Source: Planctomycetaceae bacterium (GTDB lineage: Bacteria > Planctomycetota > Planctomycetia > Pirellulales > Pirellulaceae). Taken from it: a DNA stretch of 64,000 nucleotides. Of the stretch, positions 43,737-53,685 are shown in pieces (position 1 is the stretch's first letter; each line of letters starts with the position of its first letter). The notes under the pieces were generated by a model. The model was not told where the DNA came from. It saw nothing but the letters and a program-made list of their open reading frames with translations, and ran no database searches. The DNA lies in NCBI GenBank assembly GCA_002724245.1, contig PBOG01000060.1, forward strand, positions 1-64,000, in the 5' to 3' direction. The position numbers and the translations under genes are program-made.

Positions 43737-44432
43737 ATGAAACCGTTAGACATCCTGGCAATCGCGCCCCATCCAGACGACGTCGAACTCGGCATGGGGG
43801 GCTGCCTGCTACGGGGGATCTCCGAAGGCCTCCGAGTCGGCATCCTTGACTTGACTGACGGCGAACCGACACCACATGGATCCCCTGAAATTCGCTCCCA
43901 GGAAACAAACGCGGCGTCCCAGATCATGGGGCTGGAGTGGCGTCACAATCTAGGGCTCTCCAATCGTCGACTGGAGGCTACGCTGGCAGCACGTCATCAG
44001 CTGGCAGGAGTCATTCGCCAATGCACACCACGCTGGCTGTTCGCGCCTTACTGGGTCGACGCGCACCCCGATCACGTAGCGGCGACCCAATTGATTGAAG
44101 ACGCGCGTTTCTGGGCCAAATTGACCAAATCAGATCTGCCAGGAAATCCCTGGCATCCTGAGCGTATCTATTACTACTACTGCGTGCATCTGAAACTGGC
44201 GCCTACACCCGCTTTCGTGCTCGATATCTCGCCGTTCTGGGAACAAAAGCTGGCTGCCATCCGCTGCTACGAGAGCCAATTTGTCACAGGGCGACCAGCC
44301 ACCCCCCCAACCTTCCTGGATCAGCTGCGCGATGAAGCCGCCTACTGGGGCAAGACGATTGGAGTACCCTATGGAGAGCCGTTTGCTACCCGTGAACCCG
44401 TCGGATTAGCCAGCCTCAGCCAACTCATATGA
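43737..44432 (+). CDS. bshB1: Bacillithiol biosynthesis deacetylase BshB1
   Basis: The 231-residue protein is a PIG-L-family zinc deacetylase. Motifs are AIAPHPDDVELGMGG (HPDD at 12-15, metal His and Asp), LTDGEPTPHGSPEIRSQE and the third ligand in YWVDAHPDHVAATQL. The sequence PHPDDVELGMGG is typical of BshB1, which removes acetyl from GlcNAc-malate in bacillithiol synthesis. Bacillithiol use is known in several phyla beyond Firmicutes. No bshA or bshC is adjacent. The gene lies next to a peroxide-related selenoprotein, giving a loose thiol-redox neighbourhood. Confidence 0.92.
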   Translation: MKPLDILAIAPHPDDVELGMGGCLLRGISEGLRVGILDLTDGEPTPHGSPEIRSQETNAASQIMGLEWRHNLGLSNRRLEATLAARHQLAGVIRQCTPRWLFAPYWVDAHPDHVAATQLIEDARFWAKLTKSDLPGNPWHPERIYYYYCVHLKLAPTPAFVLDISPFWEQKLAAIRCYESQFVTGRPATPPTFLDQLRDEAAYWGKTIGVPYGEPFATREPVGLASLSQLI

Positions 44433-44583
44433 ATGCTCCCAGCCTCACTGGGCCCCGGATCTGCGACGGTCGCCAACAGGATTACGCTATACTACATTGA
44501 CTGGCGAACGGAGCGATCGCTCGCCGTCCTTTCCCGATAAGGGCTGACAGGCAGCGGCCTGTGATCCCGGACAGCCGCCTGGC

Positions 44584-45987
44584 ATGCAACGACGAAATCT
44601 GCTGCACCGACGAAACCTACTGCAACGCCTGAGCGCAGGGCTGGGAACGCTCGCTTTGAGCGGCTTCTTGACCCACACCGCGCGCCAGGCAACGGGCAGC
44701 TCACCGCTGGCCATGCGGAAAACGCACTTTGTGCCGCGAGCCAAACGTGTCATTGTGCTGTTTATGTTTGGGGGTCCGTCACACCTCGATTCATTCGATC
44801 CCAAGCCACAACTGACACGCCACCACGGTCAACCGCTGCCTTTCCAGGCGCCGCGCGTCCTCTCTTTTCCACTCCGTCACGGAAACCTGGTGGGAAGCCC
44901 TTTTCGCTTTCAGCGACATGGCGAAAGCGGAACCTGGATCAGCGACCGGTTTCCCCACCTGGCAAAACGCGTCGATGATCTCTGCGTCGTGAACTCAATG
45001 CACTGCAGCAATTCCCGCCACGGCGGAGCGGTGCTGGAGTGGCATACCGGAACCGACACCTTCATTCGCCCCAGCCTGGGTTCCTGGATGACCTATGGCC
45101 TGGGAAGCGAAAATCAAGACCTGCCCGGTTACATCACGATCTGCCAGGCCCTGAGTCAAGGTGGTGCCAACAATTTCGGCTCCGCTTTTCTGCCCGCTGC
45201 GTTCCAGGGAACGCCCCTGGGCTCAGGTGGCGTCGCCGCCAGTGAGGCGCTGATTCCGTTTATCCGTGGGAAAAATCCCCGCCACCTGCAACAACTGGAA
45301 TTAGAGATGTTGCAGAAAATGGCCGCAACACAAAGGCAACAAAGTGGCCCCGACCCACAAGGGGCCGCCAGACTCGCGTCGTTTGAACTCGCTCTGCGCA
45401 TGCAAAATGAGGCGCCTCTCGCGCAGGACCTGGCTTCCGAAAGTGCCGCCACACACCAGCTTTACGGACTGAATGACCCGGACACAGAAGATTTTGGCAG
45501 ACAGTGCCTGATGGCTCGACGTTTTGCCGAACGAGGCGTCCGTTTCGTGCAGTGCAACAGCAATGGCTGGGACCACCACAGTCAGCTCGAGCAGGGAATG
45601 ACGAGCATGTGTCGTGCCGTCGATCAGCCGATCGCCGGACTACTCACCGATCTCAAACAACGCGGTATGCTGGATGAAACCCTCGTGATCTGGGGCGGAG
45701 AATTTGGCCGCACTCCGACTGCCGAAAATGCCAATGGACGTGACCACAATCCACATGGGTTTAGCGTCTGGATGGCAGGTGGTGGCGTGCGGGCGGGCCT
45801 GACCTATGGCCAGACGGATGACTATGGATACTATGCTGTGGAGAATAAAGTTCACTTCCACGATCTGCATGCCACTATTTTGCACCTGATGGGACTCGAT
45901 CATCAGCGCCTGACGTTCCGCTACGCTGGCCGCGACTTTCGCTTGACCGATGTGCATGGTGAGGTCGTCCACGACCTGTTAGCGTAA
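44584..45987 (+). CDS. DUF1501 protein with Tat-like signal
   Basis: The 467-residue protein starts with a twin-arginine-like signal in which RRNLLHRRNLLQR repeats itself (DNA repeat of 18 bases). The body is the DUF1501 fold (sulfatase/alkaline phosphatase-like) with the diagnostic FMFGGPSHLDSFDPKPQL, WDHHSQLEQGM and GEFGRTPTAENANGRDHNPHGFSVWMAGGGVR. DUF1501 genes are very numerous in planctomycetes, usually beside DUF1553/cytochrome c genes. None is adjacent here. Predicted to act in the periplasm; substrate unknown. Confidence 0.92.
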   Translation: MQRRNLLHRRNLLQRLSAGLGTLALSGFLTHTARQATGSSPLAMRKTHFVPRAKRVIVLFMFGGPSHLDSFDPKPQLTRHHGQPLPFQAPRVLSFPLRHGNLVGSPFRFQRHGESGTWISDRFPHLAKRVDDLCVVNSMHCSNSRHGGAVLEWHTGTDTFIRPSLGSWMTYGLGSENQDLPGYITICQALSQGGANNFGSAFLPAAFQGTPLGSGGVAASEALIPFIRGKNPRHLQQLELEMLQKMAATQRQQSGPDPQGAARLASFELALRMQNEAPLAQDLASESAATHQLYGLNDPDTEDFGRQCLMARRFAERGVRFVQCNSNGWDHHSQLEQGMTSMCRAVDQPIAGLLTDLKQRGMLDETLVIWGGEFGRTPTAENANGRDHNPHGFSVWMAGGGVRAGLTYGQTDDYGYYAVENKVHFHDLHATILHLMGLDHQRLTFRYAGRDFRLTDVHGEVVHDLLA

Positions 45988-46062
45988 CTGCGTCATGCCG
46001 CGAATTTACCTGACACGTCAATTCTGGTGCAAGACTCCAAGCCACTCCCTCCAGTCGCAGGA

Positions 46063-46269
46063 ATGAATACGGTGGTCCACAAGGCACTTCGATTCATCGG
46101 TCAGGCAATGCAGGTCACCGGCCTGCTGGTGCTGCCGTTGGCAGTCGCAATGCAATTGACCAACTCGCTGCAACGCGCGTTACAAGTCAGCCAAATGGTC
46201 TTCATGGCCATCTTCGGAGTCTGCATGTTTGTTATCGGTGTGATCCTGAGAAACATTGGCCAGGAGTGA
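46063..46269 (+). CDS. Small two-segment membrane protein
   Basis: The start at ATG 46063 gives 68 residues. The two hydrophobic segments are IGQAMQVTGLLVLPLAVAMQL and MVFMAIFGVCMFVIGVIL, with short polar ends. It resembles a short membrane protein often seen in planctomycete genomes, with no assigned role. It is followed 8 bases later by the PQQ-propeller gene and may be translated from the same message. An upstream GTG (46027) could extend it by 12 residues, but no ribosome site supports that. Confidence 0.65.
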   Translation: MNTVVHKALRFIGQAMQVTGLLVLPLAVAMQLTNSLQRALQVSQMVFMAIFGVCMFVIGVILRNIGQE

Positions 46270-46277
46270 CAGGTGCC

Positions 46278-48596
46278 ATGCACAAGGGTCCGCCAACATT
46301 GAGCGTCTGGATCCTGCTCACCGGTCTCACACTGCTCACCGGTACCATACCGGCAGCACCTTGGCCGTCGGCCCGCGTCTCCCATCCTGCCTCTCCAGAA
46401 ACGCGTTCCTTGCTGCTCCGTGCCGACCGTTTTGTGACCCGCGGTGAGTGGGAAGAAGGCGTGAACGCGCTGCGTGTCGCAATGGACGCACACGGAGACG
46501 AACGTATCCGGATCGGCCACGGATCGGCACAAGAACGGCTACCGAAAGAACCGCAGCTGTTTATCAGCGTGCGGCAATACTGTCACTTGAAATTGATTAA
46601 CTGGTCGGTCACCGCCCCGGCTGCCCTGGCCATCTATCGCCAGCAGGTCGATCCGCTGGTGAAACAAAGGCTGCAAACCGCGTTGGCCAATCAAGAACGA
46701 CATGGCCTGGCGGAGATTGCTCATCGTTTTTTTGCCAGCAGTCACGCAGACGAGGCCTTATGGCATCTGGGGGAATGGGCGCTTGAACGTGGTGACTACA
46801 ATCGGGCCCGCTGGGCGTGGGAGCGATTACACCCAGCGTTGCGTCACCGCCCTGGCGACCCTGACAAGGGCCTGCCTTTCTGGCTTGCCGTTGAGCGAAA
46901 GGACCCGAACACCGACACCCTGTCTGCTCCGACCGTCGCAGATTCGTCTCCGCGACACGGGTGGCCACTCGCCTACCCTGATTCAAACTACCCATTGGCC
47001 GAATTGCGCGCTCGACTGTTACTGGTTTCCATTCTTGAAGGCTCTTCGCAGCGGGCGAAAACGGAATACCAATGGTACCAGCAGGTGCACTCTCTGGCTG
47101 ACGGTAGCATCGCCGGGCGTCAGGGACTCCTAGTGGATCTGCTGCGGGATTTACTTGACAGATCGCATCACTGGCCTACTCCCGCGCACAGACAAGGCTG
47201 GTCAACATTCGCTGGCAATCAAGCACGTTCGTTGGCCATCCCGCAGGCCGTCGATCTGGAACTCCGAGCGATGTGGACGGTCCAAATCGCATCTGATCCC
47301 CTGCCCCGGCGAGTTGCGATCGAACCGCAACCTCCCTATTTCCCTGTGGTCGTCGAAGACCACGTCATTCTGCACGACGCCCAGCGCATCCAGGCCTTCA
47401 ATCTGCAAACCGGACACGCGGCATTTCCCGGGGAATTCCCCACCGAGAACGAGGATTCCAAAGCGGTGTCGTCGATCCTTTACGAGCAAGAACCCTTCAC
47501 TGTAGAGAAGCAGGCCGGCAAGCCCCTCAAGCGACACTATTTTGCCCCCACACTTTACCGACACCAGGTGTTTACCGCACTGGGCTTTGCAACCACTCCT
47601 GCGCAGCAACCGTATCCCACGCCCTCGGCACAAAGCCAGCTCATCGGCTTGGACCTGAAAGCTGAAGGGCGTCTGCTACGCGGTTTTCCTCTGACCGTTC
47701 CCGAGAGTGGCTGGACCTGGGACGGACCGCCGGTTTGCGATGGAAGTCGGCTTCACGTGCCGCTACGGAAACAAACCGATACACAATCTGAAGTCGCCCT
47801 CGCCCGCTACGATTTGGCTACAGGTCAGCAACAGGGACTGCCGGTACAAATCGCATCCAGTATGCACGCAAAACCTGCACCAAGCGTCAACTGGCCAGAT
47901 AATTTGCTTTCACTCTCGAACGGCTACCTGCTCTACAACACGAACTTGGGAACGATTGCGGCTTTCGACACCGAACAGGATTCACTCAAGTGGATATTTC
48001 ATTACCACCGTTCCGCACGATCTGAGAGAGCTGCGCCGAGACCTGCCGCCCTTCTGGCCCCAACTCCATGCCTCGTCCACAAGGACTTTGCCATCGTCGC
48101 CCCGCTCGATTCCGAACGGATACTGGCACTCGACGTCACAACGGGACAACTGATCTGGAGCGTACAGCGTGAAGCCGGAATGGAGCTCCTCCACCTGCTG
48201 GGAGTTGCCGGAGATCGGGTCATTGCCAGTGGCAAAGCGCTCTATGCATTCGACCTTTATTCAGGGCAGCTGCGTGCGCGGTTTCCCTCGGCTCCCGAAA
48301 CCACCGTACACGGATACGGCCGCGGCTTGCTGGCCGGCAACCAGGTGTATTGGCCTACGCGCCGTGTGCTTTTCTTCCTGGACGCCAACAGCCTGTCACC
48401 CGTGCGGCAACCCGTACACCTGGAACGCCTCGGAATCCAGGGAGGGAATCTCGTACTAGCTGGAGAGACACTACTGATCACTGGACCGCAACGCATGTCG
48501 GCGCTGCGAGGGTTACCCCTGCGCGCGGTACCTGCCCCAGCGCCGGCGGCACACCGAGCCCTCCCACTCCGCCAGACTTCCATTAACAGGTTCTAA
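46278..48596 (+). CDS. Secreted PQQ-like beta-propeller protein with helical N-domain
   Basis: The start at ATG 46278 follows CAGGAG by 12 bases; the in-frame GTG 46266 is too close to that site. The 772-residue protein has a signal peptide (LSVWILLTGLTLLTGTIPA), about 270 helical residues with TPR-like units (HADEALWHLGEWALERGDYNRARWAWERL), then a PQQ/BamB-type propeller with blades such as AFDTEQDSLKWIF, ALDVTTGQLIWSVQ and AFDLYSGQLRARF. The C-terminus is Pro/Ala-rich. Planctomycete proteins of this layout are common and are thought to be structural or scaffold proteins. It precedes moxR by 2 bases. Confidence 0.85.
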   Translation: MHKGPPTLSVWILLTGLTLLTGTIPAAPWPSARVSHPASPETRSLLLRADRFVTRGEWEEGVNALRVAMDAHGDERIRIGHGSAQERLPKEPQLFISVRQYCHLKLINWSVTAPAALAIYRQQVDPLVKQRLQTALANQERHGLAEIAHRFFASSHADEALWHLGEWALERGDYNRARWAWERLHPALRHRPGDPDKGLPFWLAVERKDPNTDTLSAPTVADSSPRHGWPLAYPDSNYPLAELRARLLLVSILEGSSQRAKTEYQWYQQVHSLADGSIAGRQGLLVDLLRDLLDRSHHWPTPAHRQGWSTFAGNQARSLAIPQAVDLELRAMWTVQIASDPLPRRVAIEPQPPYFPVVVEDHVILHDAQRIQAFNLQTGHAAFPGEFPTENEDSKAVSSILYEQEPFTVEKQAGKPLKRHYFAPTLYRHQVFTALGFATTPAQQPYPTPSAQSQLIGLDLKAEGRLLRGFPLTVPESGWTWDGPPVCDGSRLHVPLRKQTDTQSEVALARYDLATGQQQGLPVQIASSMHAKPAPSVNWPDNLLSLSNGYLLYNTNLGTIAAFDTEQDSLKWIFHYHRSARSERAAPRPAALLAPTPCLVHKDFAIVAPLDSERILALDVTTGQLIWSVQREAGMELLHLLGVAGDRVIASGKALYAFDLYSGQLRARFPSAPETTVHGYGRGLLAGNQVYWPTRRVLFFLDANSLSPVRQPVHLERLGIQGGNLVLAGETLLITGPQRMSALRGLPLRAVPAPAPAAHRALPLRQTSINRF

Positions 48597-48598
48597 GC

Positions 48599-49672
48599 AT
48601 GCTTCCCGACGACGACGTGAAGACCGTCCAAGAACTGCATCACGCTTGCCAGTCGATTCAGGCTGAAGTAGCCAAAGTGCTGGTCGGGCAACAACAAGTA
48701 ATTGAAGATCTGCTGACCGCCTTGCTGTCAGGGGGCCACTGCCTGCTGGTAGGAGTCCCTGGCCTCGCCAAGACCCTGATGATCCGATCACTAGCCAAGG
48801 CGCTGGATGTGAAATTCAACCGTATCCAATTCACCCCGGATCTAATGCCGGCAGACATCACCGGCACCGAGGTAATCCAGGAAGATCGGTCGAGTGGCCA
48901 ACGCAGCTACCGTTTCCTACCTGGCCCCATTTTCGCCAATCTCGTACTGGCAGACGAAATCAATCGAACCCCACCCAAAACGCAGGCAGCCCTGCTAGAA
49001 GCAATGCAAGAACAGGGCGTCACTGTCGGTGGCGAAACCCACTCGCTCCCCGCGCCGTTCTTTGTCCTGGCAACTCAAAATCCCATCGAACAGGAAGGGA
49101 CTTACCCGCTTCCCGAAGCACAGCTGGACCGATTCATGTTGCAAGTCTGGGTCGAGTATCCTGATGAAGACGACGAACTGGAGATCGTTAAACGCACCAC
49201 TTCGGACGCGGAGGCCTCAATCACGCCTCTCCTCGGCGCCGACCAACTGATTCGCTTGACCTCGGTCATTCGCCGTATCCCGATCGCCGATCATATCGCA
49301 CGCTACGCGTTGCGCTTGGCGCGTTGTAGCCGGCCCCACTCCACCGACGCCCCGGATTTCATCAAGGGATTCACGCTCTGGGGTGCCGGGCCCAGAGCCA
49401 GTCAATATCTTGTACTGGGTGCCAAAGCACGGGCAGTCATTCAAGGGCGTATGCACGTCGGCATCGAAGACATCCGCTCCGTCGCCGCGCCGGTACTTCG
49501 CCATCGCATCAAAACAAATTTCCACGCAGACGCTGAAGGCATCACTCCCGACGAACTCGTCCGACGCCTGCTGACACATGTGTCAGTTCAAGCCGACGCG
49601 CCTCCGGCACCCGCTGATGTCGATCGTCTGCTGCGCCCGCCCGCCACGGACGCGTCATCGCCAGCAGACTGA
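48599..49672 (+). CDS. MoxR-family AAA+ ATPase
   Basis: The 357-residue protein is an AAA+ ATPase of the MoxR family. Walker A is VGVPGLAKT (51-59), Walker B is LVLADEINRTPPKTQAALLEAMQE (near 116-139), sensor 1 is LATQNPIEQEGTYPLPEAQLDRF. It is a chaperone-like protein that usually works with a VWA/DUF58 protein to assemble or activate membrane complexes. Its usual DUF58 partner is not in this window. The start is 2 bases after the propeller stop, so the two are co-translated. Confidence 0.95.
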   Translation: MLPDDDVKTVQELHHACQSIQAEVAKVLVGQQQVIEDLLTALLSGGHCLLVGVPGLAKTLMIRSLAKALDVKFNRIQFTPDLMPADITGTEVIQEDRSSGQRSYRFLPGPIFANLVLADEINRTPPKTQAALLEAMQEQGVTVGGETHSLPAPFFVLATQNPIEQEGTYPLPEAQLDRFMLQVWVEYPDEDDELEIVKRTTSDAEASITPLLGADQLIRLTSVIRRIPIADHIARYALRLARCSRPHSTDAPDFIKGFTLWGAGPRASQYLVLGAKARAVIQGRMHVGIEDIRSVAAPVLRHRIKTNFHADAEGITPDELVRRLLTHVSVQADAPPAPADVDRLLRPPATDASSPAD

Positions 49673-49694
49673 AGCGGTCAGTGCACAGCAAACC

Positions 49695-51791
49695 TCAAGG
49701 ATTGCCAGCATCCTTGCCCGCAGACTGATGCAAAGACTGCAAGTAATGCCAAAGTGCGTCAAACTGGCGAATGGCATCACCTTCGTAGTACTGCCGTAAA
49801 CTGGTCTGCTTCCCATCGGGAGCAAATCGCAGCATCTTGGTTGCAGGATCGATGCGTTGTGGATTGAGCATCCAGCGTCCATAGTACGAGCGTCTCAGTC
49901 GCTGCGCGACGTGTATCAAGTTCGTACTGCGTGCGTCAAACGGTGCCTGTGGCTGTCGATTCCCAATCGGATGGCAACGATGACACGACATCCCAGTGTC
50001 CATTGCCGCCAGCTGCGCTCCAACAGCTGCCTTGCGAGGATCTACCTCGATGCGCAAAGCAGGCTCGGGGCCGTAGCCATGCTGCACTGCCAGTCCTCGC
50101 GACAACCACTTCGCGCGCGACACAAAAGCCGGCATTTGAATCCGTAGATGCTCACGTGCCCGGTAACCGAGTTGCCCAGCCAGAAGGCGGCGAGTCCAGT
50201 CACTGCGCAACTTATCTCCCACCCAGGTCAAGTCCGGAATTGCTTCGGGCGGATGGCCTCCCACTGCCTCCTCATCAAGGATGTAACCCAATGAAGACTG
50301 CTCGCCATCCAACTGGTGACACGTAGTGCAACGCAAAGACTGAACTTGCCGTTGAGCAAACTCGCCCGCGACCCCACGCCGCCACGCCTGCGGCCCCACT
50401 TGTAACGCGGCCGCAATGGCCATACGCCCGGCCTTATCCAATGCAAATGCAGGGACTCCGATAGCCGAAACATCAGGCAAAAGACACCCCGCCTTCGCTG
50501 CTGTCCCTTTCTCGCTCCACAATACGCGTGCGACCGCGGGAAGACGCTTCTGAACTGCCGTGAGATGGCACTGCTGACATCCCAAACTCGTAAAGAGCTT
50601 CTCGCCATGGGCTGCCACCCCTGCGGCACGCACGGCAACACGTCCCTTCGAATTCTCTCTCAGAAATATTTCCAGATCGGCTGCTTCCATTAACGTCAAA
50701 CCCAGATTCGGCATGGCGGTCCAAGCGTAATGTTGTTCCGGATCGACAAGAAATCGCGCCAGCGCACCCGCATGAAATTTGGCCGCCACAAAATGCAAAG
50801 ACAGCCGCTCCCACTCATCGGACTCACCGGGTGGACTAAATCGATGGCAACCGATGCAACCACGGTCTTCAAAGAGCGCTTCGCCACGTTCGACAGACCC
50901 CGCCCCCACATCCTTATCTGTTACCTTTCGCGGACTCTGCGTCAACAAATACGCAACCAGGTCAACTGCCTGACGCTCGGCCAATTCGGCTGGCAAGCCA
51001 TGCAACAGTCGTGGCATGCTGGTTCGATTTCGCAATCGCTGGGGATCCAGGATCCAATCCACAATCCAGTCGGCACGAAGTCGGCCAGCTCCTGCCAACA
51101 GGTCGGGCGCGCGGCGATTCAACTCCGGCATACCCCCTATCTCATGCCTCTGCAGTCCTTTATGACAATCAAAACAGTGAAAACGGGCAGCCAGAAACCG
51201 TCCCCGGCGAACCTGCTGTCCCCTCTGCAACCCAGGCGTTGCGCCATCACAAAGCAGCCGCTGCGGCGTTATCGGTTCGCGAGCAAAATCGTTTCCCGAC
51301 CAGTCGACTCGCAATTGCGCCGCGCCGGTCGATAAGCTCCGATAGCGGATCCGCAAATGGTTGTAACCTCGCAACAGATCAGCCCGCTGCGGCGGCAAAC
51401 GTCCCAGGTCCCCAGCAGCCTCTTCCCAGACACGCACACCGTTAATCTCCATCGAGACCTGACCACGCCCAGACAAGTAGAACTGGTAGGACCCTTTAAG
51501 ACGCAGCTTGAGATACCCGGACCATTCCACCGTAAACGGCCCTGGTGCGAGCAAGGCCGCCGGCGTTTCGCCGCGGGCCACAGCAAGCGTGGGAAGGCGA
51601 TCGACACGCGTATCCTCACGCTGCGTTTGACGCTGGTCCAGCGAGTGGAAAACCGCTTGCAGACCGGGGATCAGGCGGGCACGCAGGTCCTTAGGAAGAC
51701 GTCCAGGCCGTAGCGTTTGAAAACCAGATGCCTGTCCCGTCACGAGGACAGTCACGATCAAGCCGCAACAACAAATCGCACGTCGACACAT
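49695..51791 (-). CDS. Secreted PA14 / five-haem cytochrome c protein
   Basis: The 698-residue protein has a signal peptide (ICCCGLIVTVLVTGQASG) and a PA14-like N-terminal domain (about 80-165) with VEWSGYLKLRLKGSYQFYLSGRG and the double-strand NHLRIRYRSLSTG. Five CxxCH haem sites follow: CFDCH, CIGCH, CQQCH, CTTCH and CHRCH. Planctomycetes make many multi-haem, sugar-binding-type cytochromes; such proteins are linked to periplasmic electron transfer and polymer use. The PA14 domain may bind carbohydrate. No membrane anchor is seen. Confidence 0.9.
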   Translation of the reverse strand: MCRRAICCCGLIVTVLVTGQASGFQTLRPGRLPKDLRARLIPGLQAVFHSLDQRQTQREDTRVDRLPTLAVARGETPAALLAPGPFTVEWSGYLKLRLKGSYQFYLSGRGQVSMEINGVRVWEEAAGDLGRLPPQRADLLRGYNHLRIRYRSLSTGAAQLRVDWSGNDFAREPITPQRLLCDGATPGLQRGQQVRRGRFLAARFHCFDCHKGLQRHEIGGMPELNRRAPDLLAGAGRLRADWIVDWILDPQRLRNRTSMPRLLHGLPAELAERQAVDLVAYLLTQSPRKVTDKDVGAGSVERGEALFEDRGCIGCHRFSPPGESDEWERLSLHFVAAKFHAGALARFLVDPEQHYAWTAMPNLGLTLMEAADLEIFLRENSKGRVAVRAAGVAAHGEKLFTSLGCQQCHLTAVQKRLPAVARVLWSEKGTAAKAGCLLPDVSAIGVPAFALDKAGRMAIAAALQVGPQAWRRGVAGEFAQRQVQSLRCTTCHQLDGEQSSLGYILDEEAVGGHPPEAIPDLTWVGDKLRSDWTRRLLAGQLGYRAREHLRIQMPAFVSRAKWLSRGLAVQHGYGPEPALRIEVDPRKAAVGAQLAAMDTGMSCHRCHPIGNRQPQAPFDARSTNLIHVAQRLRRSYYGRWMLNPQRIDPATKMLRFAPDGKQTSLRQYYEGDAIRQFDALWHYLQSLHQSAGKDAGNP

Positions 51792-52066
51792 GTTGACCGA
51801 ACATCTCTTTCATCAGGGTGGACGCAAATCAGGTCTTACCGTGCCCTCATCTCAAGCATAACAATAAACGGTGTCTCGAAATAGCTACTGGAATACTGCC
51901 TCCGCCGCCACGTCTGATTTACATCCACGCGGGTTGGGCTACGCTGTATTAGCTTCCGGATTACGCTCCCTGGCTCGTCCGACCAATCGACAACATCCGG
52001 GGATCGAGTTTTGCGTTTTCCCTGACAAGATCTTACGTCTTTCCTGCCAACAAGCCGTGCACAACG

Positions 52067-52642
52067 ATGCCCGAATCGGACCGTAAAAAGTGGGACCACA
52101 AATACCTTGTATCAACCGGTCCGGCAACGCAACCCTCGTCCTTGATTACCGCATTGGCGTCACACCTTCCGACGACAGGTCGCGCACTTGATATCGCAGG
52201 GGGGGCAGGACGTCACGCGATTTGGCTGGCGCAGCGAGGCCTTCAGTCGACTCTGGTCGACGTCTCCCAGGCAGGTCTGCAGATTGCACAACAACGTGCC
52301 GACGAAGCGAGCGTCTCGCTGACCACTCTCCAACTCGACCTTGAACAAGCTGCGTTCCCCGCCGGCCCTTGGGACCTGCTGCTCTCCTCACATTACCTGC
52401 AGCGTTCGCTATTTCCGCTCTACCCGCAACACTTAAGGCCGGGGGGAATCCTGATCTGTTTGCAACCGACGCTCACAAACCTGGAGCGACACCCTAAACC
52501 ATCGGCTCGATTTCTTTTGCAGCCGGAAGAACTGCCCGAGCTAGTACCCGATCTGGAAATACTCCACTACCGCGAAGGCTGGCTGGAAGGGAACCGGCAC
52601 GAGGCCATCCTGGCAGCTCGGAAACCTTGTGATCCAGGTTGA
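52067..52642 (+). CDS. SAM-dependent methyltransferase (class I)
   Basis: The 191-residue protein has the class I methyltransferase fold: DRKKWDHKYLVSTGPATQPSSL, the SAM loop ALDIAGGAGRHAIWLAQRG (motif I, about 40-58), VDVSQAG and LLSSHYLQRSLFPLYPQHLRPGGI. The start region WDHKY and GGAGRH resemble TehB-like and tellurite/thiopurine-type methyltransferases. No signal peptide. It is convergent with the TIM-barrel gene at 52683. The substrate is unknown. Confidence 0.85.
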   Translation: MPESDRKKWDHKYLVSTGPATQPSSLITALASHLPTTGRALDIAGGAGRHAIWLAQRGLQSTLVDVSQAGLQIAQQRADEASVSLTTLQLDLEQAAFPAGPWDLLLSSHYLQRSLFPLYPQHLRPGGILICLQPTLTNLERHPKPSARFLLQPEELPELVPDLEILHYREGWLEGNRHEAILAARKPCDPG

Positions 52643-52682
52643 ACGACGGTGCGGCTCACCTGCGCCAAATCAGGCCGCGATT

Positions 52683-53501
52683 TCAGGGCGACGCCAGCCC
52701 TAACAACTTGCGGAGGGCGGTCAACGCGATCTCACCAAACTGCAACGCTGGAATCTGCGCAAGCTGTGGATTCATTAACTCAATCGAAACGCAACCACTG
52801 TATTTGATTTCAACGAGACGGTGAAGAACCGGCTGCAAATCAACGATCCCATCACCCGGCAAGATCCGATCACGATCCGATGCCAGCTCACGGGCCTGGT
52901 CGCCGATGTCGGCCAATTGAACGTGAAACAAATTCTCTGTCGTCAAATAACTTAAATCGGCTTCTTTACTCGGTCCCACGTAATAGTGAAACGAGTCAAG
53001 GCAAATTCCCAAGTGCGGGCTGCCAACTTCTTCCAGTAACGCCACCGCAGTCTGTAGATTGTTACCAATTGCAGCACCTGCCTGCGGTTCCAGAGCCAGC
53101 CTGACTCCTAGCGGCCCCGCCAACTGCGCCGCTTCCAGCAGCGAATGCCGGACTCGCTCCAGATCGGTTGCCGTCAGCGGGTGGGGAACATCACAGGCCA
53201 CCACCAGCGTCTCTACTTCAAGGAGCTGGCACAGCTGCAACCGTTCGGCAAACAACTGCCAGGCAGCGCGTCTGGCATCTCCCTGACTCGTCAACAAACC
53301 ACCGTGAAAACTCGCCACAGGGGCGTTCATCCCGTGTTCTTCCAGCAACCGTTGCAGGGCAGGTACTGACTCCGTTTCGAGATAAGATTCGACTTTAGTA
53401 AGCCACAGCTCCAGGCTGTCGCACTTGCCGGCTGCATAGTCTTCGACATCCCGATCCAGAGGAGAATTCAGTGAGCAAACTTGTGACAATGTGGGACGCA
53501 T
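52683..53501 (-). CDS. Sugar phosphate isomerase/epimerase-type TIM barrel
   Basis: The 272-residue protein is of the xylose-isomerase-like (AP endonuclease 2) superfamily. Metal-ligand strands are visible as ALEPQAGAAIG (Glu), LGICLDSFHYYVG (Asp and His), VQLADIG (Asp-type) and the last Glu in SGCVSIELMNPQL. The N-terminal segment VESYLETESVPALQRLLEEHG is helical. No signal peptide. Members isomerise sugars or inositol derivatives, and some act on hydroxypyruvate. The exact substrate cannot be told. Confidence 0.88.
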   Translation of the reverse strand: MRPTLSQVCSLNSPLDRDVEDYAAGKCDSLELWLTKVESYLETESVPALQRLLEEHGMNAPVASFHGGLLTSQGDARRAAWQLFAERLQLCQLLEVETLVVACDVPHPLTATDLERVRHSLLEAAQLAGPLGVRLALEPQAGAAIGNNLQTAVALLEEVGSPHLGICLDSFHYYVGPSKEADLSYLTTENLFHVQLADIGDQARELASDRDRILPGDGIVDLQPVLHRLVEIKYSGCVSIELMNPQLAQIPALQFGEIALTALRKLLGLASP

Positions 53502-53685
53502 AGGAGAACACCGTTGAAGACTTCAAATTGGCCGGACGGCCAAACAGAGCCCACCGGCACCGAAACCACAGCCAATGGTTGCCGGCCCCCGACGGGCGGG
53601 ACGAAACGGCCCAGGTTGTTTGATTCGATCAACCGCTGTGGAGTATGATCGTGAGAGACGAAACCAACAACCAACGAGCAGGCAA

